DNA from: Skermanella sp. TT6
GTDB taxonomy: Bacteria > Pseudomonadota > Alphaproteobacteria > Azospirillales > Azospirillaceae
Assembly (NCBI RefSeq): GCF_016653635.2
Contig: NZ_CP067420.1
Location: forward strand, 1,805,501-1,869,500
DNA: 64,000 nt
Direction of reading: 5' to 3'
The position numbers were made by a program, and so were the translations under genes. This document shows, one piece after another, positions 46,204 through 55,555 of the stretch. The notes beneath the pieces are model-generated. The model made no database searches. It was not told the origin of the DNA and saw only the letters and a program-made list of their open reading frames with translations. Each line of letters starts with the position of its first letter. Position 1 is the stretch's first letter.

Positions 46204-47121
46204 TCAGGCCACCCGGATCCGCGGATCGAGCCAGGCATTGGCGATGTCTCCCAGGAGCGTGAGCAGCACGTAGATCACCGACAGCATCACCACCACGGCC
46301 TGGATCACCGGGAAGTCCTTGTGGGTGATGCTCTGGTATGCCAGGAATCCCAGCCCATCCAGGGCGAAGATGGTCTCGATCACCACCGACCCGCCGAGCA
46401 GGTATCCCAGCTGCACGGCGGACAGGGCGACCACCGGCACGATGGCGTTGCGCAGCGCGTGCTTGAAAACGACCATGCGGGTCGGCAGGCCCTTGGCGCG
46501 CGCCGTCCGCACATAGTCGGCCGACAGCACCTCGACCATGCCGGCCCGGACCAGCCGCATGAAGGCGGGCGCCGCATAATATCCCAGCGCCACCGTCGGC
46601 ATCACGAAATGCAGCCAGGTCCCGGAGCCGGAAACCGGCAGCCAGCGGTAGGTGATCGAGAACAGCATGACCAGCAGCAGCGCGAAGAAGAAGTTCGGCA
46701 TCGCCTGCCCGAACACGGCGATCGCCAGCGCCGCCCGGTCGATCCAGCTGTTGGCGAAGACCGCCGCCAGCACGCCCAGCGGCACCGCGACCAGCAGCGC
46801 GAAGCCCAGCGACAGCAGGCCCAGCATCAGCGTCACCGGCGCCTTGGCGAGCACCAGGTCGACCACGTCGGTCTTGAAATAGAGCGACTGCCCGAAGTCG
46901 CCGCCCAGCGTCTGCCCCAGCCAGACCAGGTACTGCACCGCCAGCGGCCGGTCCAGCCCATAGGCCTGCCGGATCGCCTCGATATCCACGTCCCGCGCCC
47001 CTTCGCCGGCGATCGCGATGGCGGCGTCGCCCGAGGTGCGCAGCAGGACGAAGGAGATGACCGAGACCGTGAGCGCTACGAGCAGCGCGAGGCCGAGCCT
47101 CTTGAGGATGAAGAGTGCCAC
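46204..47121 (-). CDS. Peptide-type ABC transporter permease (DppB-like)
   Basis: The 305-residue protein has a first helix (LGLALLVALTVSVISFVLLR), the family blocks YGLDRPLAVQYLVWLGQTLGGDFGQSL and VRTARAKGLPTRMVVFKHALRNA (EAA loop), and about six membrane segments. It pairs with the DppC-like permease, with only three bases between the genes. Confidence 0.93.
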   Translation of the reverse strand: MALFILKRLGLALLVALTVSVISFVLLRTSGDAAIAIAGEGARDVDIEAIRQAYGLDRPLAVQYLVWLGQTLGGDFGQSLYFKTDVVDLVLAKAPVTLMLGLLSLGFALLVAVPLGVLAAVFANSWIDRAALAIAVFGQAMPNFFFALLLVMLFSITYRWLPVSGSGTWLHFVMPTVALGYYAAPAFMRLVRAGMVEVLSADYVRTARAKGLPTRMVVFKHALRNAIVPVVALSAVQLGYLLGGSVVIETIFALDGLGFLAYQSITHKDFPVIQAVVVMLSVIYVLLTLLGDIANAWLDPRIRVA

Positions 47122-47197
47122 GTCGAGGTCCTTTTCTGCGAAAGCCGGGCGGGGCCCCGTCCGGTCCTGAGCCGGCGCCCCGCCCGAAGGAGGGGCC

Positions 47198-48736
47198 TCA
47201 GTTCCAGGTCATCTCCCAGAAGCGCGGCATCTCGTCGGCGTAAGCCTTGAACTCCAGGTCCTTGGCCGCGACGTAGTAGACGGGAAGCGAGTAGAGCGGC
47301 ACCGCGTAGGCCCGCTCGGCGATCAGCGCCAGCGCCTTGCCGTACGCTTCCTTCCGCGTCTCCGGATCGACGCTGGTGTCGCCCTTCTGCAGCAGGTCGC
47401 GCACTTCCGGGTCCCGCGTGACGTCGTCGCTCTCGAACTTGAAATAGACCGGGGTCGAGGCCGACACGTCGTTGACCGAGAACGAGCCCCAGGTCTGGTG
47501 CGTCAGCATGGCCTTGTTGCTTCGGATCTGCTCCCGCATGGCCGCGTATTGCAGGAAGTTCAGGTTCGCCTTGATCCCGGCGGCCTGGAGGTAGCCGATC
47601 ATGGCCTCGGTCTGGTTGCGCTCCCGGTAGGCCACGATGTTCAGCTCGATCCCGTTGGGGAACCCGGCCTCCGCCAGCAGCTGCCGCGACTTCGCCGGAT
47701 CGTATTCGTAGCGCGGCGCGCCCTCGTCGGTGCAGCCGAACTGCTCGGGGAAGCAGATCGTGTGGATCACCCGCGATCCGGCGCCGACGATCTCCTTGAC
47801 CATGGTCTCGCGGTCGATCGCGTGGAGGATCGCCCGGCGCACCCGTTCGTCCTTCAGGGCCGGGGACGGCGTGCCCTCCAGCGTGTTCATCTGCATGAAG
47901 ACGATGCGCATCGTCTCGCCGCTGACGACCTTCAGGTGCGGAACCATCTCGATCTGCTCGGCCTGGTCCTTGGGCACGTGCATGATCAGGTCGACGCCCT
48001 CGGACAGCACCTCGGCCATCTGGGTCTGGCGGTCCGGGATGAACCGGATCTCGACCGTCTCGATCGGCCCCTGCTTCTTGGGAGAATCCTGGAAGTAATC
48101 CGGGTTCTTCTCCAGCGTGATCGACTTGCCCATCTCGTGCGCGGCCACGCGGAACGGGCCGGTGCCGACCGGCTTCCGGTTCTGCCCCTGCGGGCCGACT
48201 TCGGCGTAATATTCGTTGGGGTGCATGACCACCGGGCCGGACAGGTACTCGATCGCGGCCGGGAAGACCTGCTTGGTCGTCACCCGGACCTTGTACTTGT
48301 CCAGCTTCTCCGCCTTCTCGATCCAGGCGACGTTCTGCTGGGTCGTGACTCCGCTTTCCGGCTTGGAAACGAAGTTCAGCGTATAGACCACGTCGTCGGC
48401 GTCGAATTCCTCGCCGTTGTGGAACTTGACGCCCTCGCGCAGGTCGAATTCCAGCGTGCGGTCGTCCACCTGCCGCCAGGCCTTGGCGAGCTGCCCCTTG
48501 TACTCGCCCGTATCGGGGTCGCGGTAGACCAGCGTGTCCCAGACATGCTGGCCGATGATGACGCCGATCCGGACATTGTTGAAGAAGGGATCTACGCTCT
48601 CCGGAGCCTGGTCGTAGGCGAGGTGGACGCTGTTGTCGGATTTCCCGGCTAGGGCCGGCTGGGTGAGCAGGCCGGTGCCCGCCAGAAGGGCCGCCGCGAG
48701 CAGGCCGTTGCGCACCTTTCCAGTGCTCTTTTTCAT
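47198..48736 (-). CDS. Peptide-type ABC transporter substrate-binding protein
   Basis: The 512-residue SBP_bac_5 family protein starts at ATG 48736 with a signal peptide (KVRNGLLAAALLAGTGLLTQPALA). Typical blocks are VDPFFNNVRIGVIIGQHVWDTL, LAKAWRQVDDRTLEFDLREGVKFHNGEEFDADDVV and GTGPFRV. Members bind peptides, opines, nickel or glutathione. The two M20 peptidases nearby favour a peptide or N-acylated amino acid. It opens the operon 47-48 kb and reads away from the iclR gene. Confidence 0.93.
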   Translation of the reverse strand: MKKSTGKVRNGLLAAALLAGTGLLTQPALAGKSDNSVHLAYDQAPESVDPFFNNVRIGVIIGQHVWDTLVYRDPDTGEYKGQLAKAWRQVDDRTLEFDLREGVKFHNGEEFDADDVVYTLNFVSKPESGVTTQQNVAWIEKAEKLDKYKVRVTTKQVFPAAIEYLSGPVVMHPNEYYAEVGPQGQNRKPVGTGPFRVAAHEMGKSITLEKNPDYFQDSPKKQGPIETVEIRFIPDRQTQMAEVLSEGVDLIMHVPKDQAEQIEMVPHLKVVSGETMRIVFMQMNTLEGTPSPALKDERVRRAILHAIDRETMVKEIVGAGSRVIHTICFPEQFGCTDEGAPRYEYDPAKSRQLLAEAGFPNGIELNIVAYRERNQTEAMIGYLQAAGIKANLNFLQYAAMREQIRSNKAMLTHQTWGSFSVNDVSASTPVYFKFESDDVTRDPEVRDLLQKGDTSVDPETRKEAYGKALALIAERAYAVPLYSLPVYYVAAKDLEFKAYADEMPRFWEMTWN

Positions 48737-48917
48737 CTTCGGTCTCCCTCCGTTGCTTGCTGTGCGCATGCCGATGAAGTCTCCCCGGGACGTTTTCCGT
48801 CCGTAGCCTTTTCGGGTCGCCGCGAGATTGCGTATTGCAGGGCGATACCGATTTGTGATCATTTAATACCGTATATTGATTGCGGGCAACCCCAATAATC
48901 GGCCCTTCGGAGGATCC
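48737..48917. promoter_or_regulatory. Divergent control region of the peptide operon and iclR gene
   Basis: The 181-base spacer contains an AT-rich centre (48857-48882) with the near-palindrome AATACCGTATATT. This is a plausible binding site for the IclR-type regulator, which usually acts on its divergent neighbour. The GGAGGG before 48736 and GGAGG before 48918 are clear ribosome-binding sites. Confidence 0.5.
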
Positions 48918-49703
48918 ATGGCGCGGGACGCATTGCTGGTGCAGTCGGTGGAGAAGGCGTTGCGCGTCCTCCAGGCGTTCGACGGCGGGACCCGTTTCCT
49001 CGGGCTGACGGAGATCGCGGCCCGCTGCGGCGTGGACAAGAGTGCCGCCCAGCGCTTCGCCCACACGCTCCATCTCGCGGGATACCTGGAGAAATGCCCG
49101 GAAACGCGGCGCTACGGCCTGGGCAAGCGGCTGCTGGAGGTGACCTACAACTATCTCCGCTCCAACCCGCTGATCGAGGCGGCGACGCCCGCGCTGATCG
49201 AGCTGCGGCGCTTTACCGGGCAGCACATCAAGCTGTCGCTGTTCGACGACACCAGCGTGATCTACGCGATCCGCCAGCAGAGCGAGCGGGAGTATTTCGC
49301 GGCCTCGCTGGTCGGCCGCCGGGTGCCGACCTTCTGCACCGCGGGCGGCCGGGCGATCCTGGCGGAGCTGGAGCCCGCCCGCGCGGCCGACATCGTTGCG
49401 CGTTCCGACCTGTCCCCGCTGACGCCCAAGACCCTGGTGGACCCGAAACTCCTCCTGGAGGAGATCGCCGCCGTCCGGCGCCAGGGCTACGCGGTCGCGG
49501 CGGAGCAGGTGCTTCTGGGCGAGGTGGTGATCGGCGCCGCCGTGATCGACTCCGGCGGCAACCCGGTCGCGGCGGTCCATATCGCGGGCTCGCTGGCGGA
49601 ATGGACGCCGGAGGAATACGCCCGCAAATTCGCCGGCCCGGCGATCGAGACGGCCCAGGCGCTCAGCCGGGCCACCGTGAAACGAATCAGGGAAGCATCA
49701 TGA
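48918..49703 (+). CDS. IclR-family transcriptional regulator
   Basis: The 261-residue regulator has the N-terminal winged helix-turn-helix (FLGLTEIAARCGVDKSAAQRFAHTLHLAGYL) and the C-terminal GAF-like effector domain (LSLFDDTSVIYAIRQQ, VGRRVPTFCTAGGRAILAEL). It is divergent from the peptide-uptake operon and ATGA-coupled to the following peptidase, so it probably controls both according to a metabolite. Confidence 0.94.
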   Translation: MARDALLVQSVEKALRVLQAFDGGTRFLGLTEIAARCGVDKSAAQRFAHTLHLAGYLEKCPETRRYGLGKRLLEVTYNYLRSNPLIEAATPALIELRRFTGQHIKLSLFDDTSVIYAIRQQSEREYFAASLVGRRVPTFCTAGGRAILAELEPARAADIVARSDLSPLTPKTLVDPKLLLEEIAAVRRQGYAVAAEQVLLGEVVIGAAVIDSGGNPVAAVHIAGSLAEWTPEEYARKFAGPAIETAQALSRATVKRIREAS

Positions 49704-50875
49704 AGGACGCGAACGAACACGAGATCCGGGCCTGGCTGGCCGAGCGGGAACCCGCCATGCTGGCGCTGCTGGCCGAGCTGGTGAACATCGACAGCGGCTC
49801 CTACGACAAGCCCGGCGTGGACTCGGTCGGCGCGCGGCTGGAGCAATTCTTCGAGTCCGCCGGGATCGCCGTCCAGACCGAGCCGGTCGCGGAGCGCGGC
49901 GACGTGATGCGCATGGCCACGGCTCCCGACCCTGCCGGCCCCGATCATGCCGCCCCGGCCTTCCTGCTGATGGGCCACCGCGACACCGTGTTCCCCAAGG
50001 GCGAGGCGTCCCGCCGGCCCTTCCGCATCGACGGCGGCCGGGCCTACGGGCCCGGCGTCGCCGACATGAAGGGCGGGCTGGTCATGAACGCCTTCGTCAT
50101 GGCGGCCTTCAAGCGGTTCGCGCCCGGCGTCCCGCTGGTCGCCCTGATGACCGGGGACGAGGAGATCGGCTCGCTCGCCTCCCGGCCCTTCATCGAGCGG
50201 GAAGCCCGGAAGGCCCGCGCGGTCTTCAACGCCGAGCCGGGGCGCGTGTCCGGCAACGTGGTCACCGGGCGCAAGGGCGGGCTGCACTTCACCTTCGAGG
50301 TGACGGGGAAGGCGGCCCATTCCGGGGTCAACTTCACCGACGGCGCCAGCGCGATCGGCGAGATGGCGCACAAGATCCTGGCCCTGCACGGCCTGACCCG
50401 CGTGCCCGAGGGCATCACCGTGAATGTCGGCCTGGCCGGCGGCGGCCAGTCCCACAACACCACGGCCCCCCACGCCCGGGGCGAGATCGACACCCGCTAC
50501 GTGACCAACGACCAGCGCGACCATCTCGTCGCCTCGGTGGAGCGGATCATGGCGGAGGTCCAGGTGCCCGGCACCCGCTCGCGCGCGACCCTGCTGAGCG
50601 AGTTCCTGCCGCTGGTGCCGACGCCCGCGAGCGAGGCGGTGACCGGCGCCTATCTCGCCGTCGCGGCCGAGCTGGGCCACCCGATCTCGGGCGAGTTCAC
50701 CGGCGGCTGCGCCGATTCCGGCTTCACCGCCAGCCTGGGAGCGCCCACCCTGTGCGGCACGGGTCCGGTCGGCGGCAAGGCCCATACCGCCGACGAGTAT
50801 ATCGAGGTTCCCTCCCTGCTCGCCCGCGCCCAGATCCTTGCCACGACCGTTCTGAGGATGGCCCGCCCCGCCTGA
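49700..50875 (+). CDS. M20-family carboxypeptidase (glutamate carboxypeptidase-like)
   Basis: The 391-residue zinc peptidase has GHRDTVFPKG (His-Asp), GPGVADMKGG (bridging Asp), TGDEEIGS (Glu-Glu), FNAEPGR (Glu) and late GGKAHTADE (His). This order and length match carboxypeptidase G2/CpsA-like enzymes that remove C-terminal Glu from N-acylated compounds. It overlaps the iclR stop. It probably works with the peptide importer, though no signal peptide is present. Confidence 0.93.
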   Translation: MKDANEHEIRAWLAEREPAMLALLAELVNIDSGSYDKPGVDSVGARLEQFFESAGIAVQTEPVAERGDVMRMATAPDPAGPDHAAPAFLLMGHRDTVFPKGEASRRPFRIDGGRAYGPGVADMKGGLVMNAFVMAAFKRFAPGVPLVALMTGDEEIGSLASRPFIEREARKARAVFNAEPGRVSGNVVTGRKGGLHFTFEVTGKAAHSGVNFTDGASAIGEMAHKILALHGLTRVPEGITVNVGLAGGGQSHNTTAPHARGEIDTRYVTNDQRDHLVASVERIMAEVQVPGTRSRATLLSEFLPLVPTPASEAVTGAYLAVAAELGHPISGEFTGGCADSGFTASLGAPTLCGTGPVGGKAHTADEYIEVPSLLARAQILATTVLRMARPA

Positions 50876-50923
50876 CCCGGAGGGGAAGTCCGGAACCGCA
50901 AGCCGAGCAGGAGTGTGCCCGAC

Positions 50924-52084
50924 ATGCCCGCAGCAAGCCCCCCGATCGCGCTCGCCCTGGCGCTTGGCCTTTCCGCCGCCCTGGCGGTCGGCGGGTGCGC
51001 GGTCTCGGCGCCGGACGCCTCCCCGGTCCCGGGAGTGCCGACGCTCGCCCCGATGCTCCGCGAGGTGACGCCCGGCGTCGTCAACGTCGCGGTGACGGGC
51101 CGCGCGCAGGCCCTGAACCCGCTGCTCAACGACCCCTTCTTCCGGCGCTTCTTCGATCTGCCCGACTTGCCGCTGCCGCAACGCCCACCGCAGCCGCCGC
51201 GCCGGACCTTCTCCAGCGGCTCCGGCGTGATCGTCGATGCCGGGCGGGGCTATGTGCTGACCAACAGCCACGTGGTCGCGGAGGCCGAGTCGATCGAGGT
51301 CACCACCAAGGACAACCGCCGCTTCGAGGCCCGGCTGGTCGGGCGGGACCCCGGAACCGACATCGCCGTGCTTCGGATCGTGCCGGGCGACGGCTCCCAG
51401 GGCGGTCCCCAGGGCGGCTCCCTGGGAGACCTCCAGGCCGTGCCGTTCGGCGACAGCGCCGCGCTGGAGGTCGGCGACTACGTCGTCGCCATCGGCAACC
51501 CGTTCGGCCTGGGCCAGACGGTCACCTCGGGCATCGTCAGCGCGCTCGGCCGCGGCGGCCTGCGGGTCGAGGGATACGAGGACTTCATCCAGACCGACGC
51601 CTCGATCAACCCCGGCAATTCCGGCGGCGCGCTGGTCGATCTCCAGGGTCGCTTGGTCGGGATCAACACTGCCATCCTGGCGCCCAGCGGCGGCAATGTC
51701 GGCATCGGCTTCGCCGTGCCCGCCAACATGGCGAGGACCGTGATGGACCAGATCATCCGGTACGGCGAGGTCCGGCGCGGCCGGATCGGGATCTCCGTCC
51801 AGGACCTGACGCCCGACATCGCGGCGGCCCTCGGCACCCGCTCGACATCAGGCGCCATCATCGCCGCGGTCGAAACCGGCTCCCCCGCCGACCGCGCCGG
51901 CCTGAGGCGCGGCGACGTGGTGATCGCCATCGACGGGGCGGAAGTCCGCAGCGCCACCCAGGTCCGCAACCATGTCGGCCTCAAGCGCGTCGGCGACCCG
52001 GTGACTCTCACCGTGGAGCGCAACGGCGCCCGCGACACCCTGACCGCCCGGATCGAGGAGGAGCCGAAGCCCCCCGGCGGCTGA
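50924..52084 (+). CDS. DegQ/HtrA-like serine protease, lipoprotein
   Basis: The 386-residue protease has a lipoprotein-type signal (LAVGGCAV), so it is likely anchored in an envelope membrane on the periplasmic side. The trypsin-like domain shows the triad in LTNSHVVAEA (His), GTDIAVLRI (Asp) and NPGNSGGAL (Ser). Only one PDZ domain follows (GRIGISVQDLTPDIA to the end), compared with two in DegP. Start ATG 50924 follows GGAGTGTG. The LQPRFFRRFFDLP-like region before the catalytic domain is normal for the family. The role is protein quality control. Confidence 0.92.
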   Translation: MPAASPPIALALALGLSAALAVGGCAVSAPDASPVPGVPTLAPMLREVTPGVVNVAVTGRAQALNPLLNDPFFRRFFDLPDLPLPQRPPQPPRRTFSSGSGVIVDAGRGYVLTNSHVVAEAESIEVTTKDNRRFEARLVGRDPGTDIAVLRIVPGDGSQGGPQGGSLGDLQAVPFGDSAALEVGDYVVAIGNPFGLGQTVTSGIVSALGRGGLRVEGYEDFIQTDASINPGNSGGALVDLQGRLVGINTAILAPSGGNVGIGFAVPANMARTVMDQIIRYGEVRRGRIGISVQDLTPDIAAALGTRSTSGAIIAAVETGSPADRAGLRRGDVVIAIDGAEVRSATQVRNHVGLKRVGDPVTLTVERNGARDTLTARIEEEPKPPGG

Positions 52085-52107
52085 TCGACACCCGGCCGGG
52101 TTGCATC

Positions 52108-52203
52108 GTAGGTCGGCCTTGGCCGAAGGCCGACGCCGACGCCCTTTCCGGAGCGTCGATGCAGGGTGTCGGCGTTCGCCCTGGCGGGCGAAGGACGACC
52201 CAC
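52108..52203. repeat. Imperfect inverted repeat in the spacer after the protease gene
   Basis: The arms 52108-52145 and 52163-52203 are each about 40 bases and pair over most of their length (GTAGGTCGGCCTT with AAGGACGACCCAC at the outside, CCGACGCCGAC with GTGTCGGCG inside). It looks like a dispersed palindromic unit. The rest of 52085-52515 shows no supported gene. Confidence 0.7.
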
Positions 52204-52515
52204 GCGGAGCGAAAGAAGTTCAAGCAACTCGCGAGGCACAGAGTCCCCAAATCGGCAACCCTCCTGTAGGAGTTGGAAACCGACGTACCGGCATGCAAGG
52301 CATTCCGGAGGCAGCATCTTACCAAGATGCATTCGATGAACTTGATCAATGCAGCAAGGCTTGGTGATCGGGAAGAGGCTCGCCGTCCAGCATCATCCAC
52401 GCGGGCAATCACGGCATCCTCGCGCCAACGCAGCGTATCTTGCCGACTGTTCGTTATGGTGTATCTCGCCATATGGTTATTGAAGCCATAGGAAAATCCT
52501 GATAGAAGTTCAAGG

Positions 52516-52809
52516 ATGAGCAAGGCGCGCCCCTTGATCGACCGCAAGGTCATCTATGACGACGGTGGGATCCTTCAAATCCGGATCTGGTCGGTGCCGT
52601 CGCCGGTCATGGCCAGCCGGCACAAATACAAATACAGCCTGTTTTATGGCCGCGATGGTGTGCGGCTGGTCGGTTACGACAATGAGCGGGGCAAGGGCGA
52701 TCACAAACACATCCGCGAAGATGAATTGTCTTATCCATTCACGGATCTCGACAGGATGATTGATGATTTCATGGCCGATGTGACTGCGATACGGGAGGGA
52801 AAGCTGTGA
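52516..52809 (+). CDS. tumE: TumE-type toxin (DUF6516)
   Basis: The 97-residue protein has the compact beta-rich pattern of DUF6516 toxins (RKVIYDDGGILQIRIWSVP, then HKYKYSLFYGRDGVRLVGYDN, then KGDHKHIREDEL). The conserved GKGDHKH block is a likely active site. Its stop overlaps the start of the HTH antitoxin gene (GTGA). Such pairs are common on mobile elements and stabilise them. The mode of action of the toxin family is not settled. Confidence 0.8.
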   Translation: MSKARPLIDRKVIYDDGGILQIRIWSVPSPVMASRHKYKYSLFYGRDGVRLVGYDNERGKGDHKHIREDELSYPFTDLDRMIDDFMADVTAIREGKL

Positions 52810-53150
52810 GCACGCTGGAGATTCATGTCGGGGTCGATCTCGCGCGGGAGGCTGGCTCGATCAAGGATGCGCTACGCCGGCATGAAGCTGGGGAAGCGGT
52901 TCAAGAGGCTCATATCACTTTCGAGTCCTGGGAGGGACTGACGCAGGTTCTGACCAGCAAGCGTCTGGAAATCCTGCGGCATCTTCACCGCAACCCGGAA
53001 ACCAGCATCCGGAGCCTGTCGAAGGCGCTCAACCGTGACTACAAGAATGTCCATCAGGATGTCACGGCGCTGATCTCGGCCGGTCTGATCGATGATCATG
53101 ACGGGTTGCGCGCCGAGTACGACTCTATCGAGATGAAGATGGCACTTTGA
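52806..53150 (+). CDS. tumA: TumA-type winged-HTH antitoxin
   Basis: The 114-residue protein has a C-terminal winged helix-turn-helix (LTSKRLEILRHLHRNPETSIRSLSKALNRDYKNVHQDVTALISAGLI). This is the HVO_A0114-like DNA-binding type found beside DUF6516 toxins. It would neutralise the toxin and repress the operon. The GTG start lies within the toxin gene end. An IS3 remnant begins directly after it. Confidence 0.8.
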   Translation: MSTLEIHVGVDLAREAGSIKDALRRHEAGEAVQEAHITFESWEGLTQVLTSKRLEILRHLHRNPETSIRSLSKALNRDYKNVHQDVTALISAGLIDDHDGLRAEYDSIEMKMAL

Positions 53151-53432
53151 GAGTGGATCAGGCCGGACCTTGCCCGAGGGCGGGTTGCCGCTGTCGTTGA
53201 CGTGGCGCCGTTGCACAGTGGCCCGGCTGATGCGGCGTATGGGGCTGAAGGGGGGGTGACACGCGGCAAGACGGTGCGGACGACGATCAGCGACCGGGTG
53301 GCACCGTGTCCGCTCGACCGGGTGAACCGCCAGTTCCAGGCGTCCTGCCCGAACGCCTTGTGGGTCGCGGATTTCACGTTTGTGGCGACATGGCAAGGCT
53401 TCGTTTACGTGGCCTTCGTCATCGACACGTTT

Positions 53433-54753
53433 GGGACTATCGGGAATTTCGTGCTTGGCGGGGTTATCCTGAAACAGAAGGAGACCCTGAATGGCCCGAC
53501 GCAAAGATCCTGTTATCCCTGACGCGATCCTTGACCAGCTGCTGGCTGGAGCCGATGCGAAGACGGCATTCGACCAGAACGGCCTGCTCGACCAGCTGAA
53601 GAAGGCGCTGACGGAGCGGGCGCTGAAGGCGGAGCTGGATCATCATCTGGCTGGAGATGAGAGCGGCAACCGTCGCAACGGTTACGGCCACAAGACGGTG
53701 CTGACCGATGGCGGCTCGATGGGTCTGTCCATTCCCCGCGATCGGTCGGGGACGTTCGATCCGGCGCTGATCGGCAAATACCAGCGGCGCTTCCCCGGCT
53801 TCGACGAGAAGATCATCTCAATGTACGCACGCGGCATGTCAACCCGGGAGATCACGGGACACCTGCGGGAGCTCTATGGCATCGAGGTGTCGGCCGACCT
53901 GATCTCCACGGTGACGGACGCCGTGATCGAGGAGGTGACGGCCTGGCAGAACCGGCCGCTGGAGGCGATCTACCCCCTGGTGTTCCTGGATGCCATCCGG
54001 GTCAAGATCCGCGACGAAGGTCTGGTCCGCAACAAGGCCATCCATGTCGCCATCGGCGTGCGGGCCGACGGCGCCAAGGAGGTGCTGGGCCTGTGGATCG
54101 AACAGAACGAGGGCGCCAAGTTCTGGCTGCGCGTCCTGAACGAGTTGAAGAACCGGGGTGTGGAGGACATCCTGCTGGCCGTCGTCGATGGGCTGAAAGG
54201 CTTTCCCGAGGCGATCGCGGCTGCCTATCCGGAGACGATTGTTCAGACTTGCGTCGTTCATCTGCTGCGCCACAGCATGGAGTTCGCGTCCTGGAAGGAC
54301 CGCAAGGCCATCGCCGCCGCCCTGAAGACGGTCTACGACGCTGTCGACGACAAGGCCGCCGAGATGGCTCTGAGCGCCTTTGAGACCGGGCCTTGGGGCG
54401 AAAAATACGCGGCCATCGGCAAGGCTTGGCGGCGGGCGTGGCCGGAGGTCATCCCCTTCTTTGCCTTCCCGCGCGAGGTCCGGCGCATCCTTTACACGAC
54501 CAATGCCATTGAAGCGTTGAACTCAAAGCTGCGCCGGGCGGTCCGGGCCAGGGGGCATTTCCCCAATGACGAGGCCGCGCTGAAGCTCCTGTTTCTCGTC
54601 TTGAACCGCGCGGAGAAAGACTGGAAGATGCCGCCCCGGGAATGGACGGCCGCCAAAGCCCAGATGGCTGTCATCTTCGGCGACCGGTTCGCAAAGGCGA
54701 TGACCGCCTGATACTGAACCCGCCCCGCCAAGCACGGAATTCCCGACAGTCCC
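53433..54753 (+). mobile_element. Complete IS256-family element
   Basis: The 1321-base element has terminal repeats GGGACTATCGGGAATTTCGTGCTTGG (left, to 53458) and its near-complement on the right (54728-54753). ACACGT occurs on both sides, and the rest of the target copy differs by a two-base loss. It lies inside the IS3 orfB remnant. Confidence 0.93.
53491..54711 (+). CDS. IS256-family transposase
   Basis: The 406-residue transposase has the family order: an N-terminal helix, GFDEKIISMYARGMSTREI, the DDE core with VFLDAIRVKIRDEG (Asp), AVVDGLKGFPEAI (Asp) and YTTNAIEALNSKLRRA (Glu). Length and ends show an intact, possibly active element. Confidence 0.95.
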   Translation: MARRKDPVIPDAILDQLLAGADAKTAFDQNGLLDQLKKALTERALKAELDHHLAGDESGNRRNGYGHKTVLTDGGSMGLSIPRDRSGTFDPALIGKYQRRFPGFDEKIISMYARGMSTREITGHLRELYGIEVSADLISTVTDAVIEEVTAWQNRPLEAIYPLVFLDAIRVKIRDEGLVRNKAIHVAIGVRADGAKEVLGLWIEQNEGAKFWLRVLNELKNRGVEDILLAVVDGLKGFPEAIAAAYPETIVQTCVVHLLRHSMEFASWKDRKAIAAALKTVYDAVDDKAAEMALSAFETGPWGEKYAAIGKAWRRAWPEVIPFFAFPREVRRILYTTNAIEALNSKLRRAVRARGHFPNDEAALKLLFLVLNRAEKDWKMPPREWTAAKAQMAVIFGDRFAKAMTA

Positions 54754-55232
54754 ACACGTGCCCGGTGGATTGTCGGCTGGCAGGTCTCGCGCACCGCACA
54801 CGCCGGATTTGTCCCGGATGCCCTGGAGCAGGCGCTTCACGACCGCCGTCCGGCCAAAGGCAGCGGCCTCATCCACCATTCCGACCGCGGGTCGCAGTAT
54901 GTCAGCATTCGCTACACCGAGCACTTGGCCGAAGCCGGTGTCGAGCCGTCGGTCGGCAGCGTCGGAGATTCCTATGACGCCGCCTTGGCCGAGACGATCA
55001 AGGGCCTCTACAAGACCGAGGTGATCCGACGCCGAGGGCCATGGCGCAACTTGGAAGCCGTCGAGTTCACCACCTTGGAATGGATCAACGGGTTCAACCA
55101 CCGGCGCCTGCTCGAACCCATCGGCAACATTCCACCCGCCGAGGCCGAAGCACGCTACTATGCTCAAACCGAGGACGTCGCCAGGGGGCGTGACTCAACC
55201 AAATGGGCCTCCGGGAATCCCGGTGCGGTTCA

Positions 55233-55412
55233 CTGCCCATCTCGGTTGGATGCTCACCCGGACAGCCACTGCCTGCAACCTGATCCGGCTGCCCAAGCTG
55301 CTGATTGCGGCATGATCACGCCCGGAGTCCGCCTGAACGGTGGCTCCAGGAGCTTCGGAGCAAGGCAAATCGCCCCATCTCCATTACAACGCGCATTCAG
55401 GCGCCCTATACA
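55233..55412 (+). mobile_element. 3' remnant of an IS related to that at 10478-11783
   Basis: The plus strand encodes LGWMLTRTATACNLIRLPKLL with a stop, close to the C-terminus of the transposase at 10626-11732, and about 90 bases of matching 3' non-coding sequence follow. The remaining part of the element is missing. It abuts the IS3 right end. Confidence 0.75.
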
Positions 55413-55555
55413 ATTACAGATAATTGGAAATGGGGGCGCATATGTCGAAAAATCTGCGCCCTGCCAAGTTCATTATGTCAGTGGACAGAGAATCATGCTT
55501 ATATGCAGCTTCCGATAGATAACCGCCTGAAGACAGTTTAGGTAAGGAGTTCTTT

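Larger units (their letters stand above)
53195..55232 (+). pseudogene. IS3-family orfB remnant split by IS256
   Basis: The two parts are 53195-53432 and 54754-55232. Together they encode most of an IS3 (IS407-like) OrfB: CTVARLMRRMGL, a frameshift, then PNALWVADFTFVATW with the first catalytic Asp. After the IS256 come HHSDRGSQYVS (second Asp) and GDSYDAALAETIKGLYKTEV (Glu). orfA and the left end are missing. The right end CCGGTGCGGTTCA is present at about 55232. Confidence 0.85.

Noticed and set aside
52008-52553. A minus-strand ORF between the DegQ-like and TumE genes
   Set aside because: It covers the inverted repeat and overlaps the real toxin gene start. No domain or ribosome-binding site supports it.
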